Shown here piece by piece: positions 8,901 through 13,815 of a DNA stretch of 13,815 bases. The notes below the pieces were generated by a model, which worked only from the letters and a program-made list of their open reading frames with translations, was not told where the DNA came from and did no database searches. The position numbers were made by a program, and so were the translations under genes. Position 1 is the stretch's first letter; the number at the start of each line of letters is the position of its first letter. Origin of the DNA: Auxenochlorella pyrenoidosa (taxonomy: Eukaryota; Chlorophyta; Trebouxiophyceae; Chlorellales; Chlorellaceae); the NCBI GenBank assembly GCA_001430745.1, contig KQ481970.1, forward strand, positions 200,501 through 214,315, in the 5' to 3' direction.

Positions 8901-11900
8901 GCGCGTCGCCCCCGTTCTTTCGCTCCCAGCATCTGCACAGGGAACCTGCGCAGGGAACTGTTTCGCAGGGTATGCTGAGGTCCAATTGTTTCATGTCGCT
9001 GTGTTCTCGTAGGGGCCGCCCGGAGCAGGCCCGCCGCATCCTGGAGAGGCTGAGGGGCACCCCGCAGGTGGATGCAGGTGAGGTGGCGGGCGCGCGTGGC
9101 GGGCAGCTGCTCCGCAGCCTAGGTGCCTTGCCCAGCTGCTTTTGATGTGCTGCAGATGTGATGCAGATGCATGCACGAACAGAAGAGTTATTATGGGGTG
9201 TGCATGGCATAGCTTTATGCTCCCGCTGCTGTTGGCCTGCAGCCTGCGGGAGCCGGTCCTGGCCGTGCCGCGCCCGCCACAGAGTTGCATGTGCAGCACA
9301 CCTGACGGCGCAGTTTCTGCCCACATTGCCCCTGCCATGCCCGCTGCGCCCGCCCTGCCTGTTGTGCAGAGTTCAACGACATTGTGCAGGGCGTGGAGAG
9401 CTCCAAGAACATCCGCATGCGAGAGGCAAGCAGGGCGGGCCCGGTTTCCACCTGCACTGCAGCGGGTTGCTGATGCTCAAACCACAGTCCCAGCTGAGTC
9501 AGATGAGTTGTTTGAGCCCGCGTCTGCTGGTCTGCTCTGGGCAACTGGCCGCTGCTCCCAAAGATGCCCTCCCTCCGTCCTGGACACGCGCCCAACAAGC
9601 GCTCCGTGCACTTGCATCCCCGCCTGCAGTCCTGGGCCCTCCTGTTCACCAAGCGCTACTCCCCCATGCTCGTCGTCACCATCCTCATCAACATGTTCCA
9701 GCAGTGGTGAGGGCCAGGGGCAGGCAGGGGGGCATGGCAGGTGTGGGGGGGACCGGACGCGCAGGCACGGACGTGCACAAAGCTTGCAGGCCGTCTCGCA
9801 GGGCGCCTTGGCATCCCTGCGCCCAATCCATACCTCCACTTTCCCAATCGCCACCCCCCTGCCTGCCCTGCTGCCCATGCACAGGACCGGTATCAATGCC
9901 ATCATGGCAAGTCTGCAAACTGGTGTCTACATGTCATGCTGGTTACGCCTGCAGCGCAACTGGCATCTTTGCGCGTGCATGTGCACTGGGATGCAGCTAA
10001 AAACTCCCCCCTGGCCCTCTCGTTGCCCGCCACCGTGCCAACTTTGCTCTCCTCTGATCCGCGATGCACCCTGCTGCAGTTCTACGTGCCCGTGCTGTTC
10101 TCGTCGCTGGGCACTGGCAGGTGGGCAGCATTGGGTGGTGGTGGTCTCGGGGGATGGGGTGGGGGAGTCCAGCCGTTTTGCACCAAGCAGGCCCACGCAA
10201 TGCAGTAAGCTCGGCCCGAGGCAGGGGCCGGCGTCATCGTCAAGGCTGCGCAGCCGTCTCCCAACGATTTCCAAACGATCTCCGAACGATAAGTGAGAGG
10301 ATGCCATTTGCCAACCCCCGCCCGCCCCCCCCCCCCTCCGCAGGAGTACCGCGCTGATCAACACGGTGGTGATCGGCGCCGTCAACGTGGGGTGCACCGT
10401 CATCGCTGTGCTTGCGGTGGACCGCTTTGGCCGCCGCTTCCTGCTGGTGGAGGGCGGCATCCAGTGCTGCATCATGATGATCATCGTGGGTGAGCCCAGA
10501 CCCCCCGGCGCACAGGTTCCCCCTGGCTTTTGCCTCCCCGGCCGCCGACGCAGGAAGATCCCAGCGGCTCCTACCCTGCCGTGCCCCCGGGCAGCTGCTG
10601 CTCGCTCGGCTCTAGCAGGGTGTGCAGCAGTTGCTTGAAGGATGGACTGTCAACGAACAGTTTGGCCTGGCCCTGCCTGGCCAACCGCCCCTGATCAACT
10701 CGTTAACATCTTGCAGGCGTGGTGCTGGGCGTCGAGTTCTCGGCCGTGTCTGGCACCATCCTGCCCAAGCCCGTGGCCCGCGGCGTGCTGGCCGTCATCT
10801 GTGAGCGCCGCGCAGCGCTCAGCCCTGCGTGGATGCTTGCCGGCTGCCGTACCAGCTGCAGATGCTGAGGGCCAGAGAACCAGGCGTCGGCCTCCTGCAT
10901 GCCGGGCCGTGGCCGGCGTTCCTGCTTGGCCTGCCGCCGCCTGCCTGCCTGCTTGCCGGGGACAAGGCTGGGAGGACTTTTGCACCCCCACCCGCCCCCC
11001 TGCCGCCCGCAGGCTTGTTCATCGCCGGCTTCGCCTGGTCCTGGGGCCCCCTGGGCTGGCTGGTGCCCTCCGAGATCCAACCCCTGGAGACCCGCTCGGT
11101 GAGGCTGGCAGGGCCCTGCACACTGCCGTCCACGGGTGGCGCTTTCCTGGGCGCCCAGCCTCCCCCCAGCCTTTGCTTGTGAGGCCGGCTGGTGTGCAAG
11201 CAGTGTGCAAGCTGACGGCCGGTGTGCAAGCTGACGAGGTGTGCTGCACTCCCCCCCGCTCTCATCCCCTTGCCCGCGGGTCTGCGCCTCGGCACGGACA
11301 CGGCCGCCTGCGGCACGCCGTCGGATCTGCACAACGCAGGCTGCTTCTCCCCACCCCTCTTGGCGCAGGCCGGCACCGCCGCCGCCGTGGTGTCCAATTT
11401 CCTGTGGACCTTTGTGGTGGGCCAGGTCTTCCTCACCATGCTCTGCACCATGCGCTTCGGCGTGTTCCTCTTCTTTGCCGGCATGGTGCGCCGGGGTGGG
11501 GGGGACAGGAGGACAGGGGGACAGGGGGACAGGGTGGACACGCCCGGCTGTGACTGCCCTCCTGCCCGTCTGCTGCCCAACGGCTGGGCAACCTGCATTC
11601 CTAGGCCCGCTGCACAACCGGGTGGCATGCCTGCATGCGCCCTCCCGTTCGTCCTCCGGGCGGCCCAGTGCTGCCACTGCACCCGGCCTGCCCGCCCCGC
11701 AGCTGGCGATCATGTCCGCCTTTGCCCTGTTCTTCGTGCCCGAGACCAAGGGGCTGCCGGTGGAGCGCATCCAGGTGCTGTTCGCGCGCCACTGGTTCTG
11801 GCGCAAGTGAGTGGCTGTGTGGGTTTTGGGGGGTGGGAGCTAGGGGGGATAGGGGGTTGCTGCGGCGCGGTGCGATTTGTTGAAGCAAGGCATGCTGGCA

Positions 11901-12499
11901 TCTGCAGCGAGAGGTCCATATCCGCTGCGGGCGTGAGCTGCGGGCGCCTGCAGCTCCACATCCATCTGCTGCGCAGAGAGCGGAGGGGGCGTCGGCTTCT
12001 TCAGCTGCAGTGCCACACAGCTGCCGCTGTCCATGTTGCACACATGAGTGCGCGCCCGCGCCCCCCCCCCCCCCCCCCATGCAGGTGGATGGGCGAGGCG
12101 AATGCCGAGGACATCATTGCCAAGGAGGCCGCCCGCTCGGCCGCCCGCAAGGGCGCCACCGTCGAGGGCGGCGCCGGCTATCCCGCCGGCCCCACCGGCC
12201 CCACCGTGGCCCGCAAGACCCCCGCAGCCGGCGTCGCGGTGAGCGCAGCCTCCGGGACTTACGCAGGGACCGCTGCATGCATGGGGGCAGGGGCTGCGGC
12301 GTCGCTCGCCTGAGCATGCGCCGGCCTGCTTTTCCCTGAAGCCCTGCGTCGAGCCCTCACCTTGTCCCCTCTGCCACCAAACCGCCCGCACTCGCAGGGC
12401 CTGCTGGAGCGCGCCTCCCAGTTCTCCTCCGGCTGGGCCCCCACCGAGCAGCAGTTCATCGTGCCCGGGGACGAGGAGGAGGTGCCGCCCACCAAGTGA
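5981..12499 (+). CDS. HUP1: HUP-type hexose/H+ symporter (MFS sugar porter), 24 exons, 583 aa
   Basis: Plasma-membrane monosaccharide/H+ symporter of the MFS sugar-porter family, expected to import glucose or a related hexose with protons. Exons: 5981-6031, 6249-6321, 6475-6530, 6721-6773, 7005-7029, 7177-7257, 7482-7551, 7724-7765, 8009-8091, 8235-8249, 8446-8476, 8651-8768, 9013-9077, 9370-9425, 9630-9706, 9885-9906, 10080-10120, 10344-10489, 10717-10800, 11013-11098, 11369-11485, 11703-11806, 12085-12238, 12398-12499. They sum to 1752 bases with no internal stop. Motifs: GYDIGVTGG (42-50, Asp44), WGRK (110-113), [22 protein letters not shown] (224-235), FQQWTGINAIMFY (296-308), DRFGRRFLL (346-354), [16 protein letters not shown] (402-417), VPETKG (476-481), RHWFWR (493-498). 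Twelve membrane segments are expected. The start has an ACCATGG context and the MAGGGVV leader of Chlorella HUP1. Asp44, Gln178, Gln297/298, Val432 and Asn435 match remembered HUP1 substrate-site residues. The tail (500-583) exceeds that of HUP1 (about 534 aa). HUP1, HUP2 and HUP3 cannot be told apart here. Confidence 0.94.
6032..6248 (+). other. GC-AG intron (transporter intron 1)
   Basis: The exon ends ATCCAG and the intron begins GCAAGC, close to the classic GC-donor consensus. The acceptor is CCTTGCAG. This gives a 17-residue leader before DYHGRLT, the same length as the leader before DYRGG in Chlorella HUP1 as remembered. A weaker GT 21 bases further on would also keep the frame, so this one is not forced by frame alone. 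Confidence 0.75.
7030..7176 (+). other. GC-AG intron (transporter intron 5)
   Basis: KMQ ends with CAG and the intron begins GCGAGG; it closes with CCCGCAG and the next exon starts [11 protein letters not shown]. The joint is gap-free against the HUP1 segment [13 protein letters not shown]. The nearest frame-keeping GT is 21 bases downstream, is weak, and would insert seven charged residues. Confidence 0.8.
7258..7481 (+). other. GC-AG intron (transporter intron 6)
   Basis: WGRK ends with AAG and the intron starts GCGAGT; the acceptor CTGCCGCAG leads to MTMTLGS. The alignment to the HUP1 loop WGRKVTMGIG has no gap. A GT nine bases downstream (GTCCCG) would keep the frame and insert three residues, but it is a poor donor. 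Confidence 0.78.
8092..8234 (+). other. GC-AG intron (transporter intron 9), frame-forced
   Basis: This is the clearest GC donor of the window. The exon ending NVCFQ is followed by GCGAGA, and the open frame then meets TAG at 8113-8115. No GT dinucleotide occurs between 8092 and that stop, so a canonical donor would have to lie inside the conserved transmembrane-5 coding sequence and delete Gln178. The acceptor is CTGCTGCAG. Confidence 0.88.
8235..8249 (+). other. 15-base microexon (transporter exon 10)
   Basis: CTC TGC ATC ACC ATC (LCITI) lies between CTGCTGCAG and GTGAGT. It supplies the five residues between NVCFQ and [11 protein letters not shown], restoring the transmembrane-5 sequence that HUP1 has as QLFVTIGIL. 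Skipping it would remove exactly five residues without shifting the frame. Confidence 0.85.
9426..9629 (+). other. GC-AG intron (transporter intron 14)
   Basis: IRMRE ends in GAG and is followed by GCAAGC; the acceptor CGCCTGCAG leads to [10 protein letters not shown]. The joined MRESWALLF corresponds without gap to HUP1 MRQSWASLF. The first GT further on would add six residues and has no donor consensus. Confidence 0.82.
9907..10079 (+). other. GC-AG intron (transporter intron 16)
   Basis: GINAIM ends in ATG and the intron starts GCAAGT; the acceptor CTGCTGCAG leads to FYVPVLFSS. The motif GINAIMFYVPVLF is restored exactly. The next GT (four bases on) would break the frame. This is the only GC donor here without AG at the last two exon positions. 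Confidence 0.85.
10258..10290. repeat. Three 11-bp tandem units in transporter intron 17
   Basis: Three consecutive units ending in ACGAT (10258-10268, 10269-10279, 10280-10290) differ at one to three positions. They sit inside an intron, shortly before a polypyrimidine tract with a 12-base C run at 10325-10336. Function unknown. Confidence 0.75.
11192..11236. repeat. Direct repeats in transporter intron 20
   Basis: GTGTGCAAG occurs at 11192, 11203 and 11222; the last two copies extend to GTGTGCAAGCTGACG with a 19-base period. It lies inside intron 20 (11099-11368), with no coding consequence. Confidence 0.8.
11496..11536. repeat. GGGGGACAG minisatellite in transporter intron 21
   Basis: About four copies of a 9-base G-rich unit (GGGGGACAG with variants) on the plus strand, close to the donor of intron 21 (GTGCGC at 11486). 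The G runs could form a quadruplex in RNA; that is inference only. Confidence 0.75.
12061..12078 (+). repeat. 18-base C run at the intron 22 acceptor
   Basis: An uninterrupted run of 18 C ends six bases before exon 23 (acceptor ATGCAG) and acts as its polypyrimidine tract. Runs of this length are prone to length errors in sequencing, but the error would be intronic and would not affect the protein. Confidence 0.85.
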
Positions 12500-12504
12500 A
12501 GGGA

Positions 12505-12662
12505 GTGAGTACTCACCCTGCACTATTGAGCTTAAAGTATCACATGAGCGGCCCGGCTCTAGAGGCCGCTGCTGGGTTCCCAGGTGCCAGGGTGCCAGCT
12601 GGGCTTGCAAGCATGGCGCTGAGGAGCGTGCAGTTTGCCGCTTGTCCCGCACCCCTCTGCAG
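12505..12662 (+). other. Candidate 3'UTR intron of the transporter
   Basis: Five bases after the TGA, GTGAGT begins at 12505. CCCCTCTGCAG ends at 12662, giving a 158-base intron in the same style and size range as the coding introns. It is inferred from consensus only. If real, the stop lies fewer than 10 bases upstream of the exon junction, a distance normally tolerated by nonsense-mediated decay. Confidence 0.5.
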
Positions 12663-12909
12663 GCATCCAACACCAGCCCCTGTGCCGCCCCGGCCGCCGC
12701 ATCACTCTAAGCATGGCGCGCCGATGTCGGCACGACAGCCCGCACAGCCCCTCTGCGGCACATGACAAAAGCTCAAAGCTGGGCGTGGCCACCAAAGCTG
12801 GCCGCACCAGGTTGGAACCCAAGACATGATTGAACTCAACGCGCGTCGTACTTGCCCCAAGCTGCGCCCTGCGGTTTCCGGGCACCCAAAAGCCAAACTC
12901 AACGTCCCT

Positions 12910-12932
12910 GGCGCTCAAAAGCGCCGAATAAA
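12910..12932 (+). promoter_or_regulatory. 16-base hairpin plus AATAAA in the transporter 3'UTR
   Basis: GGCGCT-CAAA-AGCGCC forms a perfect six-base-pair stem with a four-base loop (12910-12925), followed one base later by AATAAA at 12927-12932. The size equals a histone 3' stem-loop but the loop does not match that consensus. It may be a 3'UTR structure or a secondary polyadenylation site. Confidence 0.4.
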
Positions 12933-13104
12933 CGTCGCCACTGCACTTGTCTCCACGCCCTTTGCGTCGCCCCAAGACTGCCCAGAAACAAACACGCCTG
13001 CTGCCCCGATGGCTGCCTCTAACCAGTGCAACGTTGTCATTCATTCCGATCTGCCTGCATTGTCACTGCGCATCCGTCGGCTGCCTGCGGCATCCTTGCC
13101 CTTG

Positions 13105-13109
13105 TGTAA
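13105..13109 (+). terminator. TGTAA polyadenylation signal of the transporter
   Basis: This is the first TGTAA on the plus strand after the transporter stop, about 600 bases downstream (about 450 if the 3'UTR intron is spliced). It matches the green-algal signal, and cleavage would fall near 13120-13130. Confidence 0.6.
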
Positions 13110-13120
13110 ATGTGTGTCGG

Positions 13121-13815
13121 CTACTGTACCAATAAGAGGGCGGGGCAGCAGCATGCTGAGCGGCGGGTAGCGGAAGCAGTTCTTCTGAAACGTGCAGACC
13201 CAAGCAATCATGACAAAGTAATAATAGGCGAGGGGTCGTGGAAGACGACAGGATAGTTTAACAGTAAAGCAGGAGCAACTTGGGAGCTGGCAAACTGCAC
13301 GCTGGCGGCTATCTAGTCAGCGTGCTGCAGCATCGCTTCAGGATGGCTTGCACCCAGGCGCCTCAGCGCCTGAGCTCTGTCATTGCCAACTTCTGGGGAG
13401 GCGCGACGCCCCCTGCACGTGGCCACAGCCCCGGTGGGATTGTGAGACAACGACCCCTCCTTGACCCAGCGCCCTGCGAAACACCCGCCCGGGCCAGATG
13501 GCAAACGCAGGGGTGTGTCGAGGCAGGCCTGCATCAAGCTCACCAGACGTAAATGCGCCCGAAGCGATGGCGGTTTACGGGCGGACCACTGCGAGGCGGG
13601 GAGGGCAGGGACGGCTGGTGCTTTCAGCACCCCGCCAGCGGGCTTTGGCGCAACAGGGGCCGTACCGCCTTTCATGCGTGCAAGCAGGCACACGGCCTGC
13701 AAGCAGGCACGCACCGTTACCAGACACGGCGGCGGCTGAGATGGATGTGCCGCGGAATGCGCCGCGGGAGGCCAGCAGGCACTTCTCTTGCAGCTGCACA
13801 GGCGGTCAGTGGGGT
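13121..13815. other. Right-hand flank, no gene recognised
   Basis: The open frames here (for example minus 13714-13313) give Arg/Ala/Pro-rich translations with no family resemblance and no supporting splice pattern. The stretch contains a short hairpin near 13356-13373 (CAGGCGC-CTCA-GCGCCTG) and a direct repeat at 13679-13710. It could be promoter or intron of a gene beyond the window. Confidence 0.5.
13679..13710. repeat. Direct repeat, 19-base period
   Basis: TGCAAGCAGGCAC occurs at 13679-13691 and again at 13698-13710. No associated gene or mobile-element features are visible. Confidence 0.75.

Noticed and set aside
9142..10296. Open frame of 384 codons on the plus strand
   Set aside because: It runs across transporter introns 13-17 in a frame other than the conserved exons. 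Its translation is Cys/Pro/Ser-rich with no family resemblance, as expected for stop-poor GC-rich DNA.
10703..11806. Open frame of 367 codons on the minus strand
   Set aside because: It is antisense to transporter exons 19-22 and their introns. Its Gly/Arg/Pro-rich composition reflects GC bias, not a gene.
5981..12499. Transporter as a decayed pseudogene
   Set aside because: Stops occur only in introns. Once spliced, all 24 exons join without a frameshift and every sugar-porter motif is intact.
12765..12830. tRNA-like sequence (GGTTGGAACCC resembling a T-arm)
   Set aside because: No matching acceptor, D-arm or anticodon stem can be folded around it.
1..13815. Defence system, CRISPR array, transposon or viral insert
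   Set aside because: No regularly spaced repeats, terminal inverted repeats, transposase, polymerase or capsid-like frames were found on either strand.

Overview
The window is eukaryotic nuclear DNA. It is GC-rich, its genes are cut into many small exons with canonical or near-canonical splice sites, and TGTAA-type polyadenylation signals follow two of the genes. The transporter gene is very close to the Chlorella hexose/H+ symporter HUP1: same 17-residue leader length, same MAGGGVV start and the same conserved sugar-binding positions. The best guess is therefore a trebouxiophyte green alga (Chlorella, Micractinium or a relative). There is no bacterial, viral, CRISPR or transposon signature.

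Layout, left to right. (1) Minus strand, from 1063 and running off the left edge: the 5' part of a RAD51C-like recombination ATPase. Three coding exons are visible, covering the N-terminal domain and Walker A. (2) Minus strand, 4428 to 1387: a complete nine-exon gene for a 540-residue coiled-coil protein of the MNS1/CFAP127 family (an axonemal microtubule inner protein), with its TGTAA signal 57 bases after the stop. (3) 4607-5980: about 1.4 kb without a recognisable gene. It holds the divergent promoter region of genes 2 and 4 and includes the most AT-rich patches of the window. (4) Plus strand, 5981-12499: a complete 24-exon HUP-type hexose/H+ symporter of 583 residues. A probable 3'UTR intron and a TGTAA signal near 13105 follow. 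(5) 13120-13815: no gene recognised.

The three genes do not form a pathway: DNA repair, axoneme structure and sugar uptake are simply neighbours, and I found no novel multigene system. The real surprise is in the splicing. All reading frames join without error only if 7 of the 34 donors that can be placed are GC rather than GT (6 of 23 in the transporter, 1 of 8 in the MNS1 gene, 0 of 3 in RAD51C). All seven GC introns are phase 0. Other points of interest are 15-, 22- and 25-base microexons, the presence of an axonemal gene in what may be a non-flagellate alga, and an extended C-terminal tail on the transporter.

All exon boundaries were derived by hand from reading frame, splice consensus and remembered family sequences. 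No database search or alignment was run.
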